Both the position numbers and the translations under genes were made by a program. From positions 1 through 6,200 of the forward strand of contig CAIMUD010000025.1 in assembly GCA_903844585.1 (NCBI GenBank): a DNA stretch of 6,200 bases, in the 5' to 3' direction. Positions 1-6,200 of the stretch are shown one piece after another. Source of the DNA: an uncultured Actinomycetes bacterium (GTDB lineage Bacteria > Actinomycetota > Actinomycetes > Nanopelagicales > Nanopelagicaceae). Numbering within the stretch: the stretch's first letter is position 1; every line of letters starts with the position of its first letter. The notes under the pieces were generated by a model that saw only the letters and a program-made list of their open reading frames with translations, did not search any database and was not told the origin of the DNA.

Positions 1-3000
1 CAGCTATGGAGCACTCGATTTTAGATTTCTGGAAGCAAAATCAAATTTTTGAAAAATCTATTGCTTCTCGAGAAGGTCAAACTCCGTGGACTTTCTATGA
101 AGGTCCGCCAACTGCAAACGGAATGCCTGGCACTCACCATATTGAAGCTCGCGTTTTTAAAGATGTTTTCCCTCGTTTTCAAACGATGAAGGGAAAGTAT
201 GTAACTCGCAAAGCTGGATGGGATTGTCATGGACTACCCGTTGAAATTGCAGTCGAGAAGGAACTTGGCTTTACCGGTAAAGGCGATCTTGAAAAATATG
301 GAATCGCACCATTTAACGATAAGTGTCGTGAATCTGTAACTCGTCACGTTGGCGCTTTCACAACTATGACTAACCGCATGGGTTTCTGGGTTGATTTTGA
401 TGAGGCCTATTGGACCATGGCGCCGCAATACGTTGAGAGCGTTTGGTGGAGTTTAAAAGAAATTTGGAAGAAAGGACTTCTTGTCCAAGACCATCGCGTT
501 GCACCATATTGCCCAAGGTGTGGAACGGGTCTATCTGATCACGAGTTAGCTCAGGGATATGAAACTGTTGTCGATCCATCTGTCTATGTTCGCTTTCCTA
601 TTACTTCTGGCCCCCTTGCCGAAATTGGTGCATCGCTGCTTGTCTGGACGACAACTCCATGGACACTTGTTTCAAATACTGCAGTAGCTGTTCATCCAGA
701 GGTTACTTACGTTGCAGTACAAACAACTGTTGAAGATGTAGTTGAAGTGCTAGTAGTTGCAGAGCCGCTCCTTGCCAGCGTTGCTGGTGAACATAAAATC
801 CTGAAAAAGATGCTCGGAAAAGATCTCGAACGCACTACATATAAGCGTCCACTCGATTTGATTGAGATTCCGGATGCACATTTCGTTGTACTTGCAACAT
901 ATGTAACAACTGAAGATGGAACAGGGCTCGTGCATCAAGCACCAGCCTTTGGAGCCGATGACTTGCAAGTTTGTCGCGGTTATGGACTTCCAGTTGTTAA
1001 TCCAATCGCACCCGATGGAACGTTCTTGCCAGAAGTTGGTTTAGTTGGCGGGATGTTTTTCAAAGAAGCAGATAAAGTCCTTGTGAAAGAACTTAAGTCA
1101 CGTGGGGTTTTATATAAGCACCAACCATTTGAGCACCCTTACCCCCATTGCTGGCGCTGTCACACCGCACTTATCTATTACGCACAACCTTCTTGGTATA
1201 TCCGGACCACATCAATCAAAGATGAACTCATCCGTGAAAATCAGAAAACTGATTGGCATCCAGAAACTATTAAAACTGGTCGCTATGGCGATTGGCTCAA
1301 TAACAATATCGACTGGGCGCTTTCTAGGAACCGTTATTGGGGCACACCACTGCCTATCTGGCGTTGTGAAAATAAACATGAAGTTTGTGTTGGCTCACTT
1401 GCCGAACTTGGAGAGCTTGCTGGAGAAGAATTAAGTGCGTTGGATCCGCACCGCCCATACGTCGATGACATTTCATTTGCCTGTGCCGAGTGCAGTCAAA
1501 CAATGTTTCGCACACCTGAGGTAATTGATTGTTGGTATGACTCTGGCGCAATGCCTTTTGCTCAATGGGGCTACCCACATAAGCCAGGATCTGTCGAGAA
1601 ATTTAAAGCTGCCTATCCTGCAGATTTCATTTGTGAAGCCATCGATCAAACGCGTGGATGGTTTTACACGCTGATGACTATCGGCACTCTTGTCTTTGAT
1701 CAGAGTTCTTATAAGAGCGTTCTCTGCCTTGGCCACATCTTGGATAAAGATGGGCGCAAGATGAGCAAGCATTTAGGAAATGTTCTCGAACCAATCTCGC
1801 TGATGGATCAACATGGCGCCGATGCCGTTCGTTGGTACATGTTGGCAGCTGGTTCTCCTTGGTCTGCAAGACGAGTTGGGCATGATGCGATCAGCGATGT
1901 CGTAAGAAAGACGCTACTTACCTTTTGGAACACAATCTCTTTCCACGCACTCTACGCAGGGGCGTCAAATTTTGATATTAAGCAATCACCTAACCCAACT
2001 AAGCGCTCCATGATGGATAAATGGATTTTAAGCGAACTTCAAATTTTGATTGAAGAAGTAGATAAGTCGTACACGGAATTTGATTCTCAAGAAGCTGGTA
2101 AATCACTCGCCCGTTTCGTCGACGATCTTTCCAATTGGTATGTACGCCGCTCGCGCCGACGCTTCTGGGATGGCGATGTGGCAGCCCTTGCAACACTTCA
2201 TGAATGTCTCGTAACTCTTACCCAACTGCTTTCTCCAATGGTTCCCTTTATCGCCGAGCATGTCTGGCAAGAGCTTGTAATTCCTGCAGATAAAAGCGCT
2301 GCACTCTCGGTACATCTGACAAATTTCCCGGTTCCAGATCCAAAACAGATGGACCGCACCCTGAATAGCCAAGTGGCTATGACGCGTCGAGTTGTAGAAC
2401 TCGGCCGAGCTGCCCGCGCAGAATCTGCCATCAAGATTCGCCAACCACTGCAACGAGCCCTGATCTCTGCTGCAGGTTGGGCAAAACTTCCTGCAGATAT
2501 GAAAGATCAGATTGCAGATGAACTCAATGTGATTGAGCTCGCCGATATCGCTGGTGCTGATGGCGATTTGGTCGATATAAGCGTAAAAGCAAACTTTAAA
2601 TCCCTCGGCGCAAAATTTGGCGCAGAAGTTCAGGTGATCGCAAAAGCTATTGCCGCGATGGATGCAACTTCTCTAGTCAAAGAGCTTCGCGCAAAAGGTG
2701 TTGCAAAGGTTTCGAGCTGGAAAATCGAACTTGAAGATTTAGTTGTAACTGAAGTCCCAAAGAGTGGCTGGATGGTTGCAAGCAATGATGGTGAATCCGT
2801 CGCACTAGACCTTGCCTTAACTCCAGCCCTTATTAGCGCCGGAAATGTACGCGAAGTTATTCGATTCATACAAGAGCGCAGAAAGAGCGACGGCTTTGAG
2901 ATTTCAGATCGAATCTCGGTTAAGTGGAATGCACGTGATGAGATTGTCGCTGCAATTGAAGCCGGAATTGCTCACATCAGTGACGAAGTATTGGCTACGT

Positions 3001-3074
3001 TATTTGCGCGAGACGAAAAGTTAGCCCTTGGTGATAATGACTTGGGGCTGGAAGTAGTTTTAAGTAAGAATTAA
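1..3074 (+). CDS. ileS: Isoleucyl-tRNA synthetase, type 2 (IleS2-like), 5' partial
   Basis: Class I aminoacyl-tRNA synthetase that charges tRNA-Ile with isoleucine in the cytoplasm. Residues are numbered from the ATG at 6. Visible parts: the HIGH signature as GTHH (42-45); a CP1 editing domain with the Thr-rich WTTTPWTL (214-221) and an Asp pair (318-319) after VHQAPAFG; candidate metal-binding Cys pairs (169/172, 382/385, 493/496); the second signature KMSKH (585-589); an anticodon-binding helical domain (about 670-790); and a long C-terminal extension (about 800-1022) typical of the eukaryote-like bacterial clade. The ATG at 6 is probably not the start. The frame stays open to the left edge, and the sequence around it (AMEHSILDFW) matches an internal stretch of actinobacterial IleS, so roughly 15-25 residues are missing. 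The total of about 1040 residues fits the family. The gene ends in TAA, overlapping the yggT stop on the other strand. Identity is very secure. Confidence 0.97.
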   Translation, partial: AMEHSILDFWKQNQIFEKSIASREGQTPWTFYEGPPTANGMPGTHHIEARVFKDVFPRFQTMKGKYVTRKAGWDCHGLPVEIAVEKELGFTGKGDLEKYGIAPFNDKCRESVTRHVGAFTTMTNRMGFWVDFDEAYWTMAPQYVESVWWSLKEIWKKGLLVQDHRVAPYCPRCGTGLSDHELAQGYETVVDPSVYVRFPITSGPLAEIGASLLVWTTTPWTLVSNTAVAVHPEVTYVAVQTTVEDVVEVLVVAEPLLASVAGEHKILKKMLGKDLERTTYKRPLDLIEIPDAHFVVLATYVTTEDGTGLVHQAPAFGADDLQVCRGYGLPVVNPIAPDGTFLPEVGLVGGMFFKEADKVLVKELKSRGVLYKHQPFEHPYPHCWRCHTALIYYAQPSWYIRTTSIKDELIRENQKTDWHPETIKTGRYGDWLNNNIDWALSRNRYWGTPLPIWRCENKHEVCVGSLAELGELAGEELSALDPHRPYVDDISFACAECSQTMFRTPEVIDCWYDSGAMPFAQWGYPHKPGSVEKFKAAYPADFICEAIDQTRGWFYTLMTIGTLVFDQSSYKSVLCLGHILDKDGRKMSKHLGNVLEPISLMDQHGADAVRWYMLAAGSPWSARRVGHDAISDVVRKTLLTFWNTISFHALYAGASNFDIKQSPNPTKRSMMDKWILSELQILIEEVDKSYTEFDSQEAGKSLARFVDDLSNWYVRRSRRRFWDGDVAALATLHECLVTLTQLLSPMVPFIAEHVWQELVIPADKSAALSVHLTNFPVPDPKQMDRTLNSQVAMTRRVVELGRAARAESAIKIRQPLQRALISAAGWAKLPADMKDQIADELNVIELADIAGADGDLVDISVKANFKSLGAKFGAEVQVIAKAIAAMDATSLVKELRAKGVAKVSSWKIELEDLVVTEVPKSGWMVASNDGESVALDLALTPALISAGNVREVIRFIQERRKSDGFEISDRISVKWNARDEIVAAIEAGIAHISDEVLATLFARDEKLALGDNDLGLEVVLSKN
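3071..3074. other. Shared TTAA: overlapping stop codons of convergent ileS and yggT
   Basis: The palindromic TTAA gives ileS its TAA (3072-3074, + strand) and yggT its TAA (3071-3073, - strand). No spacer separates the two converging genes, and I see no hairpin followed by a T-run on either side. Any transcript end must therefore lie inside the opposing coding sequence. Confidence 0.95.
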
Positions 3075-3361
3075 ATCCCACCAAGGAATGCGCGTACTAA
3101 GCTTTCGACAAAACCGATACCGATAATCAATACGATAAATGATAAGTCGAGAGCCACTCCACCTAGCCGAAGTGGTGGAACAAAGCGTCCGACAAACTTC
3201 ATTGCAGGATCAGTAAGCGTGTAAATAAATTCAAAGAGTGCCAGAAGAATTCCCCTTGGACGCCACGAGCGCGCAAAAATACGAATGTAGTCAACGATGA
3301 GTCGAATGAATAAAGCTAACTTGAAGAGCGAAAGAAGCTGTAAAAGAATCGTACTGATCAT
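3071..3361 (-). CDS. yggT: YggT family small integral membrane protein (YlmG-like)
   Basis: A 96-residue membrane protein encoded at the end of the division cluster. Its molecular role in bacteria is not well defined; relatives (YlmG, plastid YCF19-like proteins) are linked to membrane organisation and division. Two hydrophobic segments are visible, at about residues 4-25 and 70-92. Between them lies the conserved polar region: RSWRPRG (31-37), the EFIYTLTDP stretch (44-52) and RFVPPLRLGG (59-68). The TDP...RxxPP pattern is the hallmark of the family, and the length is typical. It starts with ATG 12 bases after the sepF stop, with no clear Shine-Dalgarno sequence, so translation probably depends on upstream ribosomes. 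It is the last gene of the leftward operon. In many Actinobacteria divIVA follows yggT, but here ileS converges instead. Confidence 0.93.
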   Translation of the reverse strand: MISTILLQLLSLFKLALFIRLIVDYIRIFARSWRPRGILLALFEFIYTLTDPAMKFVGRFVPPLRLGGVALDLSFIVLIIGIGFVESLVRAFLGGI

Positions 3362-3373
3362 AAATTGAATAGA

Positions 3374-3844
3374 TCAGCTCTGATTGAAGAAGCTTGCTTG
3401 CGCAGCTGCAGTTTTATCTTCATTGCTCACGTCTACATTGGCAGGTGAGAGAAGGAAAACTTTATGGCTTACGCGTTCAATGCGACCATTGAGACCAAAA
3501 ACCAAACCACTTGCGAAGTCAACGAGGCGCTTACGCTCTCCTTCTTCCATGTCATCAAGATTAATGATGACTGGATTGCCTTCACGGTAATGCTCACCCA
3601 TGCGTCGAGCTTCTGAATACGAACGTGGTTGCAGAGTAATGATGTGATACGCAGTAGCTAGTGGTGATGCTACTTCTGCACTTGAGTAAGTGTTTGTTGA
3701 ATCAACAAGTGTTACTCCGCGACGAGATCGTGCAGATTCACGAGGTGCGCGTTCGCTTTGACGTGCAGGTACTTGAGAAACACCGGCTTCTTCCTCAGAG
3801 TCAATAAGTCCGAGGTAGCCCATCATTTTGTTAAGTGCTGACAT
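3374..3844 (-). CDS. sepF: Cell division protein SepF, FtsZ membrane anchor
   Basis: SepF binds the FtsZ C-terminal peptide and attaches FtsZ filaments to the membrane. In Actinobacteria, which lack FtsA, it is the main known FtsZ tether. The 156-residue protein shows the expected three parts. First is an N-terminal amphipathic segment (1-13, MSALNKMMGYLGL) suited to membrane binding. Next is a charged, Arg/Ser/Glu-rich flexible linker (about 14-62). Last is a compact SepF core (about 65-140) with PRSYSEARRMGEHYREG (73-89), PVIINLDDM (91-99), DFASGLVFGLNGRI (109-122) and VFLLSPANVDVS (129-140). The tail ends in FFNQS, as I recall for actinobacterial homologues. The ATG lies 9 bases after the yggS stop with no strong ribosome binding site. 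Neighbouring ftsZ, its partner, is in the same operon. Length and motifs look complete. Confidence 0.96.
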   Translation of the reverse strand: MSALNKMMGYLGLIDSEEEAGVSQVPARQSERAPRESARSRRGVTLVDSTNTYSSAEVASPLATAYHIITLQPRSYSEARRMGEHYREGNPVIINLDDMEEGERKRLVDFASGLVFGLNGRIERVSHKVFLLSPANVDVSNEDKTAAAQASFFNQS

Positions 3845-3853
3845 GGTTCAAGG

Positions 3854-4540
3854 TTACTGGGGGTATGAGCGAGAGCCGAGGATTTCGCTACCGACCCTGA
3901 TATGTGTCGCGCCGTGCTTTATTGCAGATTCGAAATCAGAACTCATCCCTGCAGAAAGATAAATTGCCTGCGGATACCCACGGAGAAATCTAAGGTGCTC
4001 CATTTGAATTTTTGCAAAGGACTCTTCAACTTCTGCCGCAACCGGAGGCACACACATCAGACCCATCAGGGCCAGAGATGGATTTTTGACTACAAAGTCT
4101 GCAAGGGGAGATAGATCACTTGCCAGCACTCCCCCTCGGCCAGAATCCCCATCGAGTGAAAGCTGAAGAAAAACATCCATTACCTTTCCCGAATTTTCTA
4201 GAGCCTTGGCAAGTTTGGAAAGGTGCTCCAAACTATCAATCGAATGAATCACCGAAGCCCACGATGCAATTGATTTCAACTTTTTGCTCTGTATTTGGCC
4301 TTGAAAGTGCCAGGTACCTACAACGCTTGCAGCCTTTTCTGCGCCTTCACTATCCCTATTTTCGCCAAAGTCAGTTACACCTAACTTAGAAAGAATTTCA
4401 GCATCACTTGCTGGATAAGTTTTAGTTACCGCAATCAAAGTTATTTCTTCCAAAGCGCGGTCGACAGATTTCGCAGCCTGGTCAATTCGGGATTTTACGG
4501 ATTCCAAAGAGCTCGCAAGGCTTTCCGCGCGCGTGCTCAT
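3854..4540 (-). CDS. yggS: YggS/YlmE/PROSC family pyridoxal phosphate homeostasis protein
   Basis: A cytoplasmic PLP-binding protein with an alanine-racemase-like N-terminal barrel fold. It has no known catalytic activity in the family and is thought to buffer and deliver PLP, affecting amino acid and vitamin B6 balance. At 228 residues the length is normal. The PLP Schiff-base lysine is K40 in LIAVTKTYP (35-43). Other family motifs are DFGENR (57-62), WHFQGQIQSKK (77-87), HSIDS (99-103), GLMCVPP (160-166), the phosphate-binding GMSSDFESAIKHGAT (198-212) and RVGSEILGSR (215-224). The ATG overlaps the pgeF stop (ATGA). An AGGA at 4552-4555 lies 11 bases upstream, a rather long spacing for a Shine-Dalgarno sequence. 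Its place beside division genes is conserved across Gram-positive bacteria, but a direct division role is not shown by the sequence. Confidence 0.95.
   Translation of the reverse strand: MSTRAESLASSLESVKSRIDQAAKSVDRALEEITLIAVTKTYPASDAEILSKLGVTDFGENRDSEGAEKAASVVGTWHFQGQIQSKKLKSIASWASVIHSIDSLEHLSKLAKALENSGKVMDVFLQLSLDGDSGRGGVLASDLSPLADFVVKNPSLALMGLMCVPPVAAEVEESFAKIQMEHLRFLRGYPQAIYLSAGMSSDFESAIKHGATHIRVGSEILGSRSYPQ
4537..4540 (-). other. ATGA overlap of pgeF stop and yggS start
   Basis: Read on the - strand, ATG of yggS (4540-4538) overlaps TGA of pgeF (4539-4537). This four-base stop/start overlap is a classic arrangement for translational coupling by terminating ribosomes. Confidence 0.95.
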
Positions 4541-5199
4541 AAACTAACTATTCCTGCCTGTCGCCCAGTTACACCATCTCTTCGGTAGGAAAATAGTTCT
4601 GTGTTTTCTAAGGTGCATTCAAATCTATTCTTGATGTCGATTCCCTCGTCGGAAAGCACTGCCCGAATTCCAGCGATGAGATCTAGGGCTGGAGTGCCCT
4701 TCTTCGTCTGGGATTTTGTGGACGGATGTGCGGCTATCACTTCTTTAAAAACATCCTCAGAAACTTCATAACATGTGCCGCAGATTGCAGGTCCGATGTG
4801 GGCAGTAATTGCACCCGCTCCCATCTCTTCCATTGTGCGAATAGTTTTGCGAGAAATGTCATTGACCAGACCTCTGCGCCCCACATGCACTGCTGCCACG
4901 ACTTCCCTTGACGTGAGAATCAGTGGGATGCAATCTGCCACCATCACTGCCAGTGCTACCCCCGGTATGCCAGTCACAAGGGCATCGGCTTCTGGAATCG
5001 AATCGGTCACTTCTTCGACAATCGCAATGCGATCACCATGAACTTGTTTCATGAATTGCACTCGACCAAATTCGCTCTCAACAGACTTACGATTTGCAGC
5101 AACTGCGAGAGGATCATCACCTACATGGTCACCGAGATTTAGAGAAGCAAAAGCACCGAGGCTTACGCCACCGGTGCGATTGGTAAAGGTGAGATTCAC
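4537..5199 (-). CDS. pgeF: Peptidoglycan editing factor PgeF (YfiH/YlmD/LACC1 family)
   Basis: A cytoplasmic protein of the multicopper-polyphenol-oxidase-like YfiH family. E. coli YfiH is reported to remove wrongly built UDP-MurNAc-L-Ser precursors, and relatives also act on purine nucleosides. The 220-residue protein has the family pattern: an N-terminal FTNRTGGVS (5-13), QVHGD (52-56), ADCIP (88-92), AAVHVGRRG (102-110), IGPAICGTCYEV (135-146), and ENTELFSYRRDGVTGRQAGIV (198-218). H54, C90 and H105 are the likely active-site metal ligands. The usual HAGWRG reads HVGRRG here, with Trp replaced by Arg, which I believe is common in Actinobacteria. I chose the GTG start at 5199 because it overlaps the ftsZ stop and gives the family N-terminus; no in-frame ATG fits better. 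The stop overlaps the yggS start. Confidence 0.93.
   Translation of the reverse strand: MNLTFTNRTGGVSLGAFASLNLGDHVGDDPLAVAANRKSVESEFGRVQFMKQVHGDRIAIVEEVTDSIPEADALVTGIPGVALAVMVADCIPLILTSREVVAAVHVGRRGLVNDISRKTIRTMEEMGAGAITAHIGPAICGTCYEVSEDVFKEVIAAHPSTKSQTKKGTPALDLIAGIRAVLSDEGIDIKNRFECTLENTELFSYRRDGVTGRQAGIVSL
5196..5199 (-). other. GTGA overlap of ftsZ stop and pgeF start
   Basis: Read on the - strand, the GTG start of pgeF (5199-5197) overlaps the TGA stop of ftsZ (5198-5196). The bases just upstream encode the FtsZ C-terminal peptide and contain no Shine-Dalgarno match, so pgeF is probably translated by ribosomes finishing ftsZ, likely at a lower level. Confidence 0.93.
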
Positions 5200-6200
5200 T
5201 TCATGAAGTCTGGTACGTCGATCTCGTCTTCTGCAACGAGCTCTTCGAATGTGACTCTTTTGCGAGGTGAAGTTCCATCAAGATCAAGTGCCACCGAAAT
5301 TGGGTCATTGGCTGGAATTGGATCTGCGTATCCTGAAAGTGTTGCCTTATCAATCACAGGAACTGCAACTCGCTTTGGCTCTCCACCATGAAAGCCAGCG
5401 GCAATAACTGTTATGCGAACTTCATCTCCGAGAGCATCATCGATTGTTGTGCCAAAAATAATCCGCGCATCAGAGTGAGCTGCTGCTGCTACTAATTCAC
5501 AAGCCTCATTAATTTCAAAAAGTCCTAGATCAGAACCGCCAGCAACAGAGAGTAGAACGCCCATGGCCCCATCTATTGACGCCTCAAGAAGTGGACTTGA
5601 GATTGCGAGTTCTGCTGCGCGAGTGGCGCGATTTTCCCCGCGTGCTGAACCAATTCCCATCAGCGCCGATCCTGCATCTGTCATCACAGTTTTAACATCC
5701 GCGAAGTCAAGGTTAATGAGTCCAGGTTGGGTAATGATCTCTGTAATTCCTTGTACGCCGGAGAGGAGCACTTGGTCTGCGCTCTTAAATGCATCGACTG
5801 CTGTGATGTTGCGATCAGAGATTGCAAGCAAGCGATCATTTGGAATGACGATGAGTGTGTCTACTTCTGCACGGAGTAGTTCAATTCCTTCATCAGCTTG
5901 TGCTGTACGAATTTTTCCTTCGAATGAAAATGGGCGTGTAACTACGCCAATAGTTAGTGCACCTAAATCACGTGCAATCTTTGCGACGATTGGTGCGCCG
6001 CCAGTACCGGTTCCGCCACCTTCACCCGCGGTAATAAAAACCATATCTGCACCGCGCAAAATTTCTTCAATTTCTTCAGTGTGATCGACTGCTGCTTGTC
6101 GACCTTTTTCTGGAGCAGCTCCTGCACCGAGACCTTTTGTTGATGCACGACCAATATCAAGTTTTACATCTGCATCACTCATTAATAAATGTTGTGCATC
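5196..6200 (-). CDS. ftsZ: Cell division GTPase FtsZ, 5' partial (N-terminus beyond right edge)
   Basis: Tubulin-like GTPase that polymerises into the cytokinetic Z-ring. The frame is open to the window edge. Six codons before the ATG at 6182 read DAQHLL, which continues into MSDADVKL exactly as in actinobacterial FtsZ, so that Met is internal. Roughly 45-50 N-terminal residues, including the first GTP-binding glycines, are missing. Numbered from this Met, the FtsZ signature AGEGGGTGTGGAP lies at 52-64, VVTRPFSFEG at 80-89, and the T7 loop INLDFADV at 156-163 with catalytic D159 and D162. SALMGIGSARGE is at 172-183 and IIFGTTIDDALGDEVRITVIAAGF at 241-264. A variable linker of about 50 residues (268-316) ends in the C-terminal peptide EIDVPDFMK (320-328), the docking site for SepF and other partners. 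It is the first visible gene of the leftward operon; its promoter lies outside. Confidence 0.97.
   Translation of the reverse strand, partial: DAQHLLMSDADVKLDIGRASTKGLGAGAAPEKGRQAAVDHTEEIEEILRGADMVFITAGEGGGTGTGGAPIVAKIARDLGALTIGVVTRPFSFEGKIRTAQADEGIELLRAEVDTLIVIPNDRLLAISDRNITAVDAFKSADQVLLSGVQGITEIITQPGLINLDFADVKTVMTDAGSALMGIGSARGENRATRAAELAISSPLLEASIDGAMGVLLSVAGGSDLGLFEINEACELVAAAAHSDARIIFGTTIDDALGDEVRITVIAAGFHGGEPKRVAVPVIDKATLSGYADPIPANDPISVALDLDGTSPRKRVTFEELVAEDEIDVPDFMK

Noticed and set aside
6..8. ATG at 6 as the true ileS start
   Set aside because: The frame is open upstream to the window edge, and the sequence around it aligns with an internal part of actinobacterial IleS; the real start is very likely to the left.
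1102..1434. 110-codon + strand frame inside ileS
   Set aside because: It lies wholly within conserved IleS catalytic and editing regions in another frame and has no family-like motif.
2103..2453. 116-codon - strand frame opposite ileS
   Set aside because: It is antisense to the conserved anticodon-binding region, with composition and residues unlike a real protein, and has no supporting context.
3158..3179. Hairpin TCCACC...GGTGGA as a terminator near the yggT/ileS 3' ends
   Set aside because: It has a 6-bp stem with a 10-base loop, no following T-run, and lies within conserved YggT codons (PPLRLGG), which explains the repeat of Pro and Gly codons.
5198..5209. Perfect 12-base palindrome ACTTCATGAAGT as an operator
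   Set aside because: About one or two such palindromes are expected by chance in 6.2 kb, and it sits within constrained FtsZ C-terminal codons; there is no loop for a hairpin and no second copy was noticed.
5563..6084. 173-codon + strand reading frame opposite ftsZ
   Set aside because: It is Ser/Ala-rich low-complexity translation typical of the antisense of a conserved gene, with no recognisable domain or ribosome binding site.
6180..6182. ATG at 6182 as the true ftsZ start
   Set aside because: The preceding codons read DAQHLL, the conserved FtsZ sequence, so this Met is internal and the gene continues past 6200.

Overview
This window is gene-dense housekeeping DNA from what is most likely a low-GC actinobacterium. 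I estimate GC in the mid-40s % from counting a few lines by eye. The gene order ftsZ-pgeF-yggS-sepF-yggT is the distal end of the actinobacterial division and cell-wall cluster. The FtsZ, SepF and YggT sequences are of actinobacterial type, and the IleS is the eukaryote-like form (IleS2) common in Actinobacteria. Low GC, overlapping genes and almost no spacer DNA suggest a streamlined lineage such as the freshwater acI group (Candidatus Nanopelagicales, e.g. Planktophila or Nanopelagicus). That placement is inference from composition and remembered family features, not from a search.

Layout. Positions 1-3074 on the + strand hold ileS (isoleucyl-tRNA synthetase), whose first codons lie left of the window. 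From 3071 to the right edge, five genes run on the - strand. In transcription order they are ftsZ (partial, its start lies beyond 6200), pgeF, yggS, sepF and yggT. The junctions are tight: ftsZ/pgeF overlap by 4 bases (GTGA), pgeF/yggS overlap by 4 bases (ATGA), yggS-sepF is spaced by 9 bases and sepF-yggT by 12 bases. They look like one operon read from a promoter outside the window. ileS and yggT converge and share their stop codons in a TTAA at 3071-3074. There is no intergenic stretch above 12 bases, and I see no RNA genes, repeats, mobile elements or CRISPR.

How the genes work together. FtsZ forms the cytokinetic ring, and SepF tethers it to the membrane by binding the FtsZ C-terminal peptide, which is intact here. 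YggT is a small membrane protein of the same cluster. PgeF corrects peptidoglycan precursor composition, and YggS manages pyridoxal phosphate. IleS charges tRNA-Ile and is a separate transcription unit.

I found no novel multi-gene system. The points most worth a second look are the GTHH form of the IleS HIGH signature, which is linked to mupirocin hyper-resistance; the absence of divIVA between yggT and ileS together with the tail-to-tail orientation; the overlapping stop codons with no visible terminator; and the near absence of Shine-Dalgarno sequences in the operon.
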